Part shown: positions 53,750 to 62,938 of the stretch, one piece after another | Position numbering within the stretch: the stretch's first letter is position 1 | Layout: each line of letters opens with the position of its first letter | NCBI GenBank assembly: GCA_963724735.1 | Contig: CAVRVX010000038.1 | Span: 58,286 to 122,285, forward strand | Source: Rhodoplanes sp963724735 | GTDB lineage: Bacteria; Pseudomonadota; Alphaproteobacteria; Rhizobiales; Xanthobacteraceae | DNA length: 64,000 nucleotides | Reading direction: 5' to 3' | Translations under genes and position numbers: made by a program | Notes under the pieces: generated by a model | What the model saw: only the letters and a program-made list of their open reading frames with translations | What the model was told of the DNA's origin: nothing | The model's database searches: none

Positions 53750-54165
53750 AAAAGCTCGTCCTTGTTGTAGCCGTAGGGGTCGGCGCGGCATCTCCTGCAC
53801 CGGAACATTGGTACCGGTTCCGTGATCCGGCCGGGCGACGTGGCCTTTACAGCTACCAACTGCATGACTACCGCGCTCTGCATGACGCCCAACGTTTGAG
53901 TTCAGCGGCTGCCGAAGGCTTGTCCGCAGGAGCGAAGGTTTGGGCGTGACTTCACATTGCCCGACCATCGAAGTTCTGTACAGGAATAGCCGCAAGGTCA
54001 ACGTCTTCGAGGCAGCGAATATTGATGGCCGCCATGCGATTACCCGTCGGATCAACACCTTCGCCATATGGATGAATGCCGCAGGTCGGGCAGAAGCGGT
54101 GCCTGATAACGTGCTTGTTGAAGGTGTAGGTACTGGCCGCTTCTTCAGGGGTGTGCAAGTGCAGC

Positions 54166-55486
54166 GTGGCTTATCCCGTTGACTCAGGTCCGTCTATATG
54201 TAGGCAGATGAAACCGTCCGGCCAGCGTCGTTTGAACCTTGCCTATCCGGTTGTTACCCACACCCCCGACATGTAGGATGCTGCCAGGCTCCGGAGTAAA
54301 GCTCTGCGTAGGTCGGTGCGGTGACGTCGCCCGCGATGCCGAGCAGGGAACGGAAGGCGTTGAACGGATAGAACCGCCTGTTGAAGCGGAAGGTGAATTC
54401 GTTGAGGTAGGCTTGCAGGTGCTGGTGACTGACCCCGTGATGGATGCCGTTCAGCCACGTTTTCAGGTTTGCGAAGACGAGATGGATGATTGGCAGATAC
54501 TCCTCGGCGACCTGCGGATCGCCCCGTTCAGCGATGGCGAGGTGTTTGTAGCCGCGCTTGGCAAGGCTGGCGTAGCCGCTCCAGTCGTCGGTGACGAGCG
54601 ACGTGCCCGGCACAACGGCGCACTCAACGAAGCCGCAGAGCAACTCCGCGCTGCGGTCCGGCACGATGGCGAGCCGAACCCGCCCGGCATAGCGACCACC
54701 CTTCCGCTTGTCGAGCTTGGTGCCCGGCTTGCGCTGGCGAACCTCCACAGCGCTGGCGACAAGAACCTTATCGTGGACGCTACGGCCTTTGCCGCGCGTC
54801 CGGCCGCCAGCCCAGGTTTCATCGACTTCGACGTGCTCGCCGGGCCTGCCGCCGATCCGGTCCTGATCCGGGCGCACCATCCCCGCGCGGAGCTTGTGGA
54901 GGATTTGGAACGCCGTCTCGTAGCGCGACAGGCCAAGTTGTCGCCGAAGCTGCACGGCCGACACGCCGGGTGTTTGGCTGGACACCAGATAGGCAGACCA
55001 AAACCATACGCTCAGCGGCGTGTGCGAGCGCGCCATGACCGTTCCCACCGTCAATCCGGTGTCACGGCGGCACTTGCGGCAGCGCAAGACGCCAGGACGA
55101 TTTGCGAAGCGGAACGGCTCTCCCGCCGCCTGACAATGGGGGCAAACAAACCCGTCGCTCCAGCGAGCCTTCTCCAGGTAGGCGGCGCAGGCCGCGTCGT
55201 CGGGAAAAAGTCGCTGGAACTCTGGGAGCGATTGTGGGAACCGAAGATTGCCACGCTGGTGAACGTCCATGAGCATGGCCGAACACTACCGCTAGTGGCT
55301 GTGGGTGACAACCGGATAGGCAAGGTTTGAACAACAACGCAACGCAGCTCGCTTCGTCAGAAAATGCCTTCTGGAATTAGGAAAGTGAGCGCGCCCTAGC
55401 CATCGGGGGTACGTCCTGGCGACCTCACGCGACCGACCTCACAACACACTACATCTAGAGCGACCTGAGTCAACGGGATAAGCCAC
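54166..55486 (-). mobile_element. IS1595-family insertion sequence with 8-bp target duplication
   Basis: 1321 bp. The left end GTGGCTTATCCCGTTGACTC (54166) is matched exactly by the reverse complement of the right end (to 55486); the repeat runs at least 25 bp. The target duplication AGTGCAGC is at 54158-54165 and 55487-55494. Complete and apparently young. Confidence 0.95.
54254..55276 (-). CDS. IS1595-family transposase (ISXO2-like DDE domain)
   Basis: 340 aa. An N-terminal zinc ribbon (CPHC at about 45, CRKC at about 65) precedes the ISXO2-like core: Asp in GEHVEVDETWAGG, Asp in SLVTDDWSGYASL, and the third block in IHLVFANLKTWLNGIHHGVS. C-terminal FRFNRRFYPFNAFRSLLG is typical. The reading frame is intact, so the IS may be active. 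Confidence 0.92.
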   Translation of the reverse strand: MLMDVHQRGNLRFPQSLPEFQRLFPDDAACAAYLEKARWSDGFVCPHCQAAGEPFRFANRPGVLRCRKCRRDTGLTVGTVMARSHTPLSVWFWSAYLVSSQTPGVSAVQLRRQLGLSRYETAFQILHKLRAGMVRPDQDRIGGRPGEHVEVDETWAGGRTRGKGRSVHDKVLVASAVEVRQRKPGTKLDKRKGGRYAGRVRLAIVPDRSAELLCGFVECAVVPGTSLVTDDWSGYASLAKRGYKHLAIAERGDPQVAEEYLPIIHLVFANLKTWLNGIHHGVSHQHLQAYLNEFTFRFNRRFYPFNAFRSLLGIAGDVTAPTYAELYSGAWQHPTCRGCG

Positions 55487-55794
55487 AGTGCAGCTTCTCC
55501 CGAGGAACAAACCACAGTAGAGAGCCTTTGCGAGAGCAGATTGAGCAGTTGCATGCGAGGGCTCCCCTGATCTCGCCTTCGACCTCGAACGCGACCTTGC
55601 CGCAGTGGCAGCTACCTCTGTAGATCATGCAATATCCCCTACTTGGGCCCGACCAGACTTTCTCTTCGTGACGCCCAACAATGATTAGATTGATCCGCAT
55701 AAGATGCTGAGCGCGGGTTTCCGACTGGCAGAACTCGCCGTGGAGCCGGCGAATATGGATACAATGGTCCCATCAGAATCCGCACCTGGCCGGA

Positions 55795-56075
55795 ATGGCG
55801 CACGTCACGCGAGCGCACGCAAGTCGGCGCGCAGTCGAGCGCGGAACCGAAACCTTTGATGCGATGCACGTCACGGCAGCCGAACGGCTCGCTAATGAGG
55901 CGCGCAAGGCAGGTGTGGAGTCTCTTGTCCACATCTCAGGTATCGGGGCCGATGCACAATCGCCGTCACCTTACATCCGCGCCCGTGGCCAGGGAGGGCA
56001 GGCCGTCCGCGCGATCTTTGGCAGGGCGACAGTGATCCGACCGGCCGTGATGTTCGGCCGCTCTTCGGTCGAGAC
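55795..56075 (+). pseudogene. NAD(P)-binding epimerase/NDUFA9-like fragment
   Basis: Reads HVTAAERLANEARKAGVESL, VHISGIGADAQSPSPYIRAR and ATVIRPAVMFG, the middle of an atypical SDR related to complex I assembly subunits. The N-terminal Rossmann motif and the C-terminus are missing. Homology stops at about 56075, where a radical SAM fragment of the opposite strand begins. Confidence 0.65.
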
Positions 56076-56447
56076 CTCGCGCCCTTCCCCCCGCCAGCTG
56101 ATGTCCCAGTTTTGACAATAGACGCAGCGCAGATTGCAGAAGGAAAAAAAGATCGTGCCCGAGCCTCGTACACCCCTCAGGCAATCTTCTTCGCCGTGAT
56201 GCGGGCCGGCCGAATACACCACGGCTCGTTCGCCGGTGCGGCAGATTGCGCTGCGGATGTTCTCGGTCCGGTCGACATGACAGTACCGGGCACAAAGATC
56301 GCAGTTCCTTAAACGCAGCCGAGCGTCGCGTGCGCGTTCGGCAAGCACGCCCGTGCGCGCGAGCCGCCGATAGCCGGGCTCGAAAGCCTTCTCGCCTTGC
56401 AGCACATCGCGGGCGAAAGCGGTCATGCAGCCTTCAACGCGGCCCAC
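56070..56447 (-). pseudogene. radical SAM protein (PflA-like) fragment, N-terminal
   Basis: Reads EPGYRRLARTGVLAERARDA, NCDLCARYCHVDRTENIRSA and GTIFFSFCNLRCVYCQNWDI, with the CxxxCxxC cluster motif (CNLRCVYC). It then meets the epimerase fragment and ends. The full protein is ~370 aa. Start is probably ATG 56426 (MTAFARDVLQG). Confidence 0.75.
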
Positions 56448-56853
56448 TCGCAGGCTGACTTGGGGGATCCCTGAACATCGAACGGTCTCATGCGATTTCG
56501 AACCGGGTCTCTGGAGTCAGAGCACGGAAATGAGAATTTGCGCCCAGAGATTATCGCGCGAAATGCGCTGCCTGGTGCAGAAAATCAAGAAAATTGCACA
56601 TCAGAGTACCTGAAGCTCGGCGGCTCTCGCAAATAGCACGCGTCGTGGTGAGCCGGACGTCTGCCACAAAAAACCGGACTGGCTGGCCGAGGACGCAGAA
56701 TCTTCCGACCCGTAACAGCGAAACGTTCCAGAGAACTCGATGCTCTCGACCTCGGAGTCATCGTCACCCGTGCGGAAGCAGTCGTTCACGAGTTGCATCG
56801 GGGGTCTGGAACGGCATGCTTTTGGATAGCCTCCCGCGGCCGAACGTCCGGGA
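56448..56853. other. no gene recognised
   Basis: Several short open frames on both strands, none with recognisable content. Composition is more AT-rich around 56520-56620. Confidence 0.4.
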
Positions 56854-57282
56854 TCAGGCTAGGTCGACCGCGAAGCGTTTGAGATCGGCGAGCGAGCAAT
56901 GGCCCAGAGCACCTTCGTGCGTGGCCCGCAAGGCCACGCGCGGCGCCTGGCCCGCTTCGAGTGCTTCTTGCCAACGGGGTGCACAGAGGCACCAGCGGTC
57001 GCCGGGTTTCAGGCCTCGAAAGCCGAATTCCGGCATCGGTGTCGAAAGATCGTTGCCGCGCGATTGTGAAAACTCAAGAAACGGGGCGGTCATGACGGCG
57101 CAGACCGTGTGGCTACCGATGTCCTCGCGCCCAGTGTCGCAGCAGCCGTCTCGAAAAAATCCCGTCATGGGTTTTATTGAGCAGACATCAAGCCGGTCGC
57201 CGAGCACGTTACGGGGTGCGCTCCGCCGACCGCCTCCACCACCGCCGTCGTCCCTCCGCATGCCTGCTCGGCGACGCGGCAC
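56854..57282 (-). CDS. DUF2237 family protein
   Basis: 142 aa with the start uncertain; homology begins at NVLGDRLDVCS. Conserved blocks: TGFFRDGCCDTGREDIGSHT, VCAVMTAPFLEFSQSRGNDL, FGFRGLKPGDRWCLCAPRW and APRVALRATHEGAL. Four or more cysteines suggest metal or redox function but this is unproven. It overlaps the next minus-strand gene by ~70 bp, so the true start may lie nearer 57210. Confidence 0.75.
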   Translation of the reverse strand: MPRRRAGMRRDDGGGGGGRRSAPRNVLGDRLDVCSIKPMTGFFRDGCCDTGREDIGSHTVCAVMTAPFLEFSQSRGNDLSTPMPEFGFRGLKPGDRWCLCAPRWQEALEAGQAPRVALRATHEGALGHCSLADLKRFAVDLA

Positions 57283-57418
57283 GTTCTACCTCGGTCGCTC
57301 TCTCCGTTAGTTCGTCGCCCAAGACTCGCAGTTCGGTAGCCGCCGAGAGGTCGAAACAAGTTCGCGAGACTCTGTAACAGCGTTCAGCCCATCGTCGCAG
57401 GTCTGTGGCGTCCAGCAT
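57209..57418 (-). CDS. small hypothetical helical protein
   Basis: 69 aa from ATG 57418: LDATDLRRWAERCYRVSRTC, then FDLSAATELRVLGDELTERA. Amphipathic helices resembling small proteins common in Bradyrhizobium-like genomes, without a named family. Overlaps the DUF2237 frame. Confidence 0.45.
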   Translation of the reverse strand: MLDATDLRRWAERCYRVSRTCFDLSAATELRVLGDELTERATEVERAASPSRHAEGRRRWWRRSAERTP

Positions 57419-57552
57419 GGTAAGCCTTATACGAGCTGACACCTCGCTAACGATTCCGCTCCTCATTGGTTCCCGAGCGGCTTTTCCGCCACGCACCGAA
57501 CCGATCTCAACCGCTCAATACCGCCCATGCGAATACCTGTCCCTCCTGAAAA

Positions 57553-57713
57553 TCATATCCGCGAATAGCAAGCTGGTTTCCTCGGGGGCGCTGGTGCCTC
57601 CCAACAGCGGCACTCGATCTGGTCCGTTCGGGACCGGGTTGCGAACTCGCTAGGGGTGAGACCGCCGAGGCTCGTGTGCGGCCGGCGGGCGTTGTACAAC
57701 TCGACGACATAAG
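57553..57713 (-). pseudogene. IS3-family transposase C-terminal remnant
   Basis: Reads SYVVELYNARRPHTSLGGLT followed by PSEFATRSRTDQ, the typical end of an IS3 OrfB (YN..RPH..L...TP..F). The rest of the IS is absent. Confidence 0.7.
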
Positions 57714-57791
57714 ACCCACCGGACCGAAGAACGGGAAGCGATCGCCGACGATATGATTCGCACCTATGCCGCCACAGCTCCCGGCAGTGTC

Positions 57792-58112
57792 TCAGTCTGA
57801 AATTTCGGCCAGCTCTTTCCTGAGCCGATCCCGGTCCGCGACGTGCATGGCCAACTGCTCTTCAAAATAGACCAACAGTCTTTGCGCCTCGACGATGCCA
57901 TGGCCGTCGAGTTCAAGTTTCACAATTATTTCTCGCTGGCGTTCGACGGTATCGCCCGCGAGAGCAACGTGCTCTTCGGCGGATGCAAGGTGTAGCTCGA
58001 TCCTGGCCCGATCCATGCCCCAGCGTAGCACTAATCGCGTTAGAGCTACGGCCTTTTGCATAAGCAGCTTGCGGACAACCTCGATCAAATCGCCAAGGGG
58101 GCGCCGCGTCAT
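57792..58112 (-). CDS. small coiled-coil protein of unknown function
   Basis: 106 aa. ASAEEHVALAGDTVERQREI, VKLELDGHGIVEAQRLLVYF and LAMHVADRDRLRKELAEISD form long heptad-rich helices. The family is common in Bradyrhizobium relatives as I recall, with no known function. Soluble, no signal peptide. Isolated among fragments. Confidence 0.6.
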   Translation of the reverse strand: MTRRPLGDLIEVVRKLLMQKAVALTRLVLRWGMDRARIELHLASAEEHVALAGDTVERQREIIVKLELDGHGIVEAQRLLVYFEEQLAMHVADRDRLRKELAEISD

Positions 58113-58164
58113 GACCGCAAACTATGGAAAGAGGCCTGCGTTTCTCGCCAGCGCCTTGAGGGAC

Positions 58165-58620
58165 AGACAATGACCGACAAGCCGAGACGCGATGCGTCGG
58201 CAGAGCCGATCGAGGTGCTGTCGAAGATCACGCCGGAGCGTTTCAACGTGATGCGCGAAATGGGCTATGTCGCTTATCGGGAAGCGGACGGCGAAATACG
58301 TGTCGCCAATGCCGAGCGACTTCACCATCGCCTCGGCCTTCTTGGCCATGCCGCGCGGATCGCGGTTGTACGGCTCGCCGGTGGTCGGCTCGAGGACATC
58401 GCAGACGAGGACCAAAGTCGTCTCGCAAAGAACGGATCAATGCAGGCCGAGGCGGGGTCCGGCATCAGGCACATATCGGATTCGTGGATCGCCTTCCATC
58501 CGGCGATCGATGAACCGGGCAATCATCGAGCCGTTCAAGCCCAACGAGGTGAAGGAGGGGCTACACGAAGTATCCGTCGCGCCGCGCAGACCGGGCGGAT
58601 CGGTGATGGCAAGATACGTA
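58165..58620 (-). pseudogene. glnA: glutamine synthetase fragment, N-terminal domain, frameshifted
   Basis: On the minus strand pieces read ITDPPGL (beta-grasp), SSIAGWKAIHESDMCLMPDP, DPFFA and VLVCDVLEPTTGEPYNRDPR with GMAKKAEAMVKSLGIGDTYF. These are consecutive GlnA N-terminal blocks but need several frame changes. Identity stops at about 58280. The plus strand then has an open frame from ATG 58170 (ITPERFNVMREMGYVAYREA) that may be another fragment. Not functional. Confidence 0.65.
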
Positions 58621-58747
58621 CCGCCTCCGGCGAAAACGCGCATTAAAGCGAAAAGGACAGTCTTCTTGCCGATCTGCGCGACACGTCACCGAGTGCTGGA
58701 AGCCGCTGCCGCGCGCGTCAGCCCGGACACGATCGCGAAAATCTTGT

Positions 58748-60178
58748 TCAACTCGGCGGCACGGTTGTGGCGACGAGCATCGCCGCAGCCCCGGTGACCA
58801 CAGCGGCCCCCGCTAGCGCTATCTCATAGCCGGTCACGAACGATGCAACGCCAGCCGCAAGCGCGATGCCGATGAGTTGGGCAACGCGGCTGATCGCATT
58901 GTTTACGCCGGCTGCGAGCCCTTCGTCGGCGGGCCCAACGCTTGAAAGAATGGACGCAGTGAGCGGCGCTACCAACACCGCGAAAGAGGTCCCTAGCAAG
59001 GCCATGGGGCCGATTACGCCAATAAGCAGCGACGCGTCGTGGCCGAGTGCCATCCAGATATAGGCGACCGCCGCCCCAATTGGCCCGGCGATCAGCATAG
59101 CCCGCGCTCCCATCGCGTCGGCCAGGCCGCCGAATGTCCGCGACAACAGCGCAAGGCCAAGCGTGAACGGTAGGAAGGCCAGCGCCGCGCCGGTCGACGT
59201 GAGACCGCGCCGATCGATGAGGTCGAAGGGCGTGAGGAAAAACATGATCGAAAGCCCCGTGTAGCTCATCAGCGTTGCGAGGTTCAGCCCAACAAACGCG
59301 CGATTCTCTAGAAGCCGGGGGGGCGTCATCGGATGCTTGCTGGCCCTTTCCCAAAACGCGTAAACGACAAGCCCGCCGCCGCCGAGCCCGGCCGCGATGA
59401 AGGTCTTAGCCGATGTGGAGACCGTGGCGATTGCCGCCGCGGGCTCTCTGGGCCCGATCTGACCGAGCGCCCAAGCCAGGCTACCGAGCGCGGACGCGAG
59501 GATCGCAGCGCCGATCACGTCGAACGAACGCGACTCGCGGCGGTCCTGCGGCGCGAAGGCCGCCAGCGCGCCGGCGGCGAGGACCGCCAGGGGCGGATTG
59601 ATCCAGAACACTGACTGCCAGCCGAAAGTGTCGGTCAGGAAGCCGCCCAACACCGGGCCGGCCGCGGTCGTCAATGCCGACGCAGCCGCCCAAATGGCAA
59701 CGGCCGCATTGCGCTCGTCGCGCGGATAGGTGGCGCCGATCAAAGCGAGGCTTGCCGGTGCTACCAGCGCCGCCGCGATCCCCTGCGCGAGGCGACCGAC
59801 GATCAGCCCGGCGGCCGACGACGCCAGCGCACATCCGGCCGACGCCAGCCCAAACAGCAGGCAGCCGACCGCAAGCACGCGCGCCTTTCCATAGACATCG
59901 GCGAGCGCGCCACCGATCAGCGTGAGCGAGGCCAGCGCCAATAAGTACCCGTTGAGGACCCATTGAACCGAGGCAACGTCGGCACCAAAATGCGCGCGCA
60001 ACTTCGGCATCGCAACGGTGAGCGCCGAACCATCAATGAACGCCATCGAGGAAGCAAGCACGCACGCCGCGAGCACCATTCGCCGGCGTTGCGGCGAAAT
60101 CTCGCGCCCCAACTCGCGCGGACAGGGTTCGGCCGCGATGACGCCGCGACTGCAAGGCTCGACAAATGGCTGCGCCAT
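58748..60178 (-). CDS. MFS drug exporter, DHA2 (14-TM, EmrB/QacA-like)
   Basis: 476 aa with about 14 membrane segments. MAFIDGSALTVAMPKLRAHF and VQWVLNGYLLALASLTLIGG are the family start; ADVYGKARVLAVGCLLFGLA is motif A; GAAVAYIWMALGHDASLLIG-type segments follow. It is a proton-driven exporter of toxic compounds in the inner membrane. No adaptor is adjacent; an emrA-like remnant lies at 62.9 kb. Confidence 0.92.
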   Translation of the reverse strand: MAQPFVEPCSRGVIAAEPCPRELGREISPQRRRMVLAACVLASSMAFIDGSALTVAMPKLRAHFGADVASVQWVLNGYLLALASLTLIGGALADVYGKARVLAVGCLLFGLASAGCALASSAAGLIVGRLAQGIAAALVAPASLALIGATYPRDERNAAVAIWAAASALTTAAGPVLGGFLTDTFGWQSVFWINPPLAVLAAGALAAFAPQDRRESRSFDVIGAAILASALGSLAWALGQIGPREPAAAIATVSTSAKTFIAAGLGGGGLVVYAFWERASKHPMTPPRLLENRAFVGLNLATLMSYTGLSIMFFLTPFDLIDRRGLTSTGAALAFLPFTLGLALLSRTFGGLADAMGARAMLIAGPIGAAVAYIWMALGHDASLLIGVIGPMALLGTSFAVLVAPLTASILSSVGPADEGLAAGVNNAISRVAQLIGIALAAGVASFVTGYEIALAGAAVVTGAAAMLVATTVPPS

Positions 60179-60228
60179 GATCGAACCATACCGTCAAGAT
60201 CACGACGCTGCGCCGGGAGTCGGCACCG

Positions 60229-60507
60229 TCAATAGTAGCGAGGGATCGGTCCGTCTTGCGGCGTAGCGCGATCGGATAAATCGAACATTACTTCGTCGAC
60301 GTAACACCAGCCCCAGCCCTCCGGAGGATCGTATCCTTCGATGATGGGATGGGCGGTGGCGTGGAAATGCCTGGTTGCGTGCTTGTTCGGCGAGTCATCG
60401 CAACAGCCGACGTGACCGCACGTTCTGCATAGTCGCAGGTGGACCCAACGCGCCCCGGTCCGGTTCAGCTCGCGCAGAAGAACGCGAGCGCGCTCGGCGC
60501 GGGCCAT
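60229..60507 (-). pseudogene. UBP-type zinc-finger protein, N-terminus lost
   Basis: From RWVHLRLCRTCGHVGCCDDS through NKHATRHFHATAHPIIEGYD to SDRATPQDGPIPRYY it matches small bacterial ZnF-UBP proteins. The N-terminal Cys pair is absent; the first ~20 residues come instead from the complement of the neighbouring kinase fragment. So the gene was truncated at about 60450. Confidence 0.7.
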
Positions 60508-60753
60508 TGCTTCATCGTGTTCCTTGGCGAAGGCTATTACCCGGTCAATGTCCTGAACGCGATCAAGGTGATTCCCGAGGTATGCCGGATCTTCTGCGTG
60601 ACCGCGAATCCGGTTGAGGTGGTCGTGGCCGAGACCAACCAGGGAAGGGGAGTGCTGGGCGTGATCGACGGCTTCTCGCCGAAGGGGGTCGAGGGCGAGG
60701 ACGACGTCGCGTGGCGGAAGAACCTGCTACGGCAGTTCGGCTACAAGCTGTGA
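60454..60753 (+). pseudogene. adenosine-specific kinase-like protein, C-terminal part only
   Basis: Reads IELAQKN-like start, then GAGHCFIVFLGEGYYPVNVL, NAIKVIPEVCRIFCVTANPV, AETNQGRGVLGVIDGFSPKG and VEGEDDVAWRKNLLRQFGYKL in pieces. This is the last ~100 residues of the ~165 aa family. The first ~60 residues are missing, replaced by the truncated zinc-finger gene of the opposite strand. Confidence 0.75.
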
Positions 60754-61352
60754 GCAAGCAACTTCGCGCAGCGCCCGGGCTCGGAGCGCTTGCGAACCGT
60801 ATTGACGCGTTTGACTTTCGGGGATTGGGGGTGGAGCTGCTGGAGCGGGCGGCGATATTGGCCCGACATGACGGCATAGATTGCGCCGAGACGTCGCCGT
60901 ACAACGGCGAGCGGGAGGATATCATTGTAGGGAGATCGGCCATGTCGAAGAGCATGTCTCTTAGGTTTAGTTTGTGCGGCCACAGCACTCATCGTCGGCA
61001 TTTTGATCGCCAATCTACTCGTCCTCATCGATCGCCGGCGTTGCCGCGGATGGATCAACAGGCTCTCACGCGAGACCAGGACTTCGTCTGGGCGGTCCAG
61101 TCGATCGTTCAGGCTTGCAAGGTCAATGTCGGATACGGCCAAGATCAATTGCTCGATCTCCCCCCGTTCGGAGCCCTTAGCTACTGGCCGCGAGCGGGAA
61201 CCGCAGGAGTAATTATGCAAGGCTTTCTCGTTCGCGCTGTAGTCGTGGGGATCGGGCTCTGGCTCGCCTCGCATTTCGGGCTCCTGATGCTCACGATGCG
61301 GGAGTTCTTGGCTCGTCATGCGCGCACGAGCCGCAATTTCGGCAGGGCCCTT
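60754..61352. other. no gene recognised
   Basis: About 600 bp without supported coding. A hydrophobic stretch on the plus strand (ALIVGILIANLLVLIDRRRC, about 60983-61050) could be a membrane-protein fragment. Open minus-strand frames look like chance. Confidence 0.4.
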
Positions 61353-61982
61353 TCATCGGACGGACGGGGCCGCCGGCTCAATGATATCGTGCGCCTTGAT
61401 CATCCGTTCGCCCATCTTGACGAGCCGATCACCAAGTCCTTTCGTGCCCATGCTCTGGGCCGTCACACGCGCACCTTCGAGCATCAGAAATAGTTCGTCG
61501 GCCAGCAATTCCGGCTCCTCCAGTGCGGCGGCAGCGCACAGCTGAACGAGGCGCTCACGCTGCGCGGTCTTGAACGCCTCAATCACGCGCCGTGCCGGAT
61601 GGTCCTTTTCAGGGAGCTCGACGGCAGCATTCGCCAACGCGCACCCGCGCTGGTCATCCGTGGCCACGCGGGCGGCCATGTCGTGAAGCCAGGCACGAAC
61701 CTGTCCGAGCGGATCTCCCGGGTGGTCGGCTTCACGCCGGTCCCAATTGGCCTTGGCCTTGTCCGCCAGGCGTCGAAGGTATTCTGCAACCAGCTCATCC
61801 TTGGACGGGAAATGCCGGTAGAGCGTCATTTTATTCGTTTTGGCAGCCTCGGCGATCGCTTCCACCCCTACGGCCCGAATGCCATGGCGATAAAAAAGGT
61901 CCGAGGCAGCCGCCAAAATTCGCTCTCTCGGTGAAATTCCCTCGTGTTTATCGACACTTGTTATTTTTGCTGCCGTGCTCAT
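61353..61982 (-). CDS. TetR-family transcriptional regulator
   Basis: 209 aa. The HTH (about 18-65) reads RERILAAASDLFYRHGIRAV and TNKMTLYRHFPSKDELVAEY. The C-terminal domain is typical of TetR_C. Two copies of ACCGGTCAGTA lie in the divergent spacer, the probable operators. It likely represses itself and the genes at 62.1-63.4 kb, where an emrA-like remnant suggests a former efflux operon. Confidence 0.92.
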   Translation of the reverse strand: MSTAAKITSVDKHEGISPRERILAAASDLFYRHGIRAVGVEAIAEAAKTNKMTLYRHFPSKDELVAEYLRRLADKAKANWDRREADHPGDPLGQVRAWLHDMAARVATDDQRGCALANAAVELPEKDHPARRVIEAFKTAQRERLVQLCAAAALEEPELLADELFLMLEGARVTAQSMGTKGLGDRLVKMGERMIKAHDIIEPAAPSVR

Positions 61983-61992
61983 TATTTTTCCC

Positions 61993-62049
61993 TTGACATA
62001 GGTGTGACCGGTCAGTACCTAAGCCCCAGATAGGAGTTACCGGTCAGTA
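61993..62049 (+). promoter_or_regulatory. promoter with two TetR-type operator copies
   Basis: TTGACA (61993-61998) with a 17-bp spacer to TACCTA (62016-62021). ACCGGTCAGTA occurs at 62007-62017 and 62039-62049, 32 bp apart; the first contains the palindrome TGACCGGTCA (62005-62014) inside the spacer. Binding there would block the promoter. Confidence 0.65.
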
Positions 62050-62124
62050 TCACAAGTCCCGCAGAAAGTCACCTGTTTTCGCCGCGCGGGCGACTGGAAC
62101 TGACCGAAAGGAAGGATGATCGCC

Positions 62125-62388
62125 ATGACGCACAAGGCAGCCCGCGGATTGGGAATTGCTCTGAGCCTCATCGTCTTCGCTCTCGGCGGAAGCCAGCATG
62201 GCGGGCTCAATCTGATGGTCGACCAGATCAGAGCGATCGGGACCCGACAATGGCTCGGCCTCATTGCGGGGTCGATCGTTGGCAGCGCGCCGGTGATCGC
62301 GCCGTTGACCGAGCGCATCGCCCGTTCGCTGCCCGGCCGAGCCGCTTCGACCGGCGAGAGCAATACTAGCACCGCTGATAGCGTCTGA
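62125..62388 (+). CDS. small membrane protein of unknown function
   Basis: 87 aa from ATG 62125 with AAGGAAGG upstream. A hydrophobic N-terminal segment (LGIALSLIVFALGGSQHGGL) and a second one (LGLIAGSIVGSAPVIAPL), then a polar tail. First gene after the TetR-controlled promoter. No family recognised. Confidence 0.55.
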   Translation: MTHKAARGLGIALSLIVFALGGSQHGGLNLMVDQIRAIGTRQWLGLIAGSIVGSAPVIAPLTERIARSLPGRAASTGESNTSTADSV

Positions 62389-62751
62389 ATTCATCGATCA
62401 AACCCGCGCAAATCACCGGAGCAAATCATGTCTAGAAGCTTCTATGCCACGCGGGATGACTACAACTAGAATCGGGTAGCCCGCCGCGCAAAGTTCGATG
62501 TGATCACGGCAGCGATGTTGACGGGATGCGCGAGCGGCGGATGGAGCATGGCCGAGGCCCTGAAATCACGAGCGGCTCGCGTGATCGACATGCAGCCGTG
62601 CAGCCAGCCGGCGGCGGTCGCGGGCACACGTGACGCGTACGCGAACGCAGGAGAAGGCTCGGGAGGAAGCCAAATCCTGCCGTTGTCGGTTTTGGGCCGG
62701 TCATACGACCGGGTTTCGAGACATTGAACGAGTAAGGCGAGAGACACTGTC
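62389..62751. other. no gene recognised
   Basis: A 13-codon frame at 62428 has a possible start but is too short to support. The remaining frames look like chance. Confidence 0.35.
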
Positions 62752-62931
62752 ATGACTTATCGGGATTTTATTCCCATGGCGCGCCGGCCAAGGAAAACGA
62801 CGACTGGCAAGACTGGCCGCCCGGGACCTCTTCGAGCCGGGATGGAGGCGGTCGAGTGGTTGGCGAAGTGGGCCGACAGCCATCGCCAGGGAATTCCGGC
62901 CCCGTTGGCTACCGGCTCCCCTGATTCCTAG
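62752..62931 (+). CDS. small hypothetical protein
   Basis: 59 aa: MTYRDFIPMARRPRKTTTGK ... GMEAVEWLAKWADSHRQG. Basic, with one amphipathic helix. It ends 7 bp before the EmrA-like start. Could be real or a remnant; no family recognised. Confidence 0.3.
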   Translation: MTYRDFIPMARRPRKTTTGKTGRPGPLRAGMEAVEWLAKWADSHRQGIPAPLATGSPDS

Positions 62932-62938
62932 CGACAGG

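Larger units (their letters stand above)
53952..55628 (-). pseudogene. GFA/CENP-V family protein split by IS1595
   Basis: The 5' part (ATG 55628) reads MIYRGSCHCGKVAFEVEGEI and CNCSICSRKGSLLWFVPREK; the 3' part (to 53952) reads HTPEEAASTYTFNKHVIRHR and FCPTCGIHPYGEGVDP. Removing the IS and one target copy joins them in frame through PREKLHLHTPEEA, giving a complete ~120 aa GFA protein with all zinc cysteines (SCHC, CNCSIC, CPTC). The only lesion is the insertion, so it is recent. Confidence 0.88.

Noticed and set aside
54254..55330. Plus-strand 363-codon frame over the IS1595
   Set aside because: It is the complement of an intact transposase with recognisable motifs.
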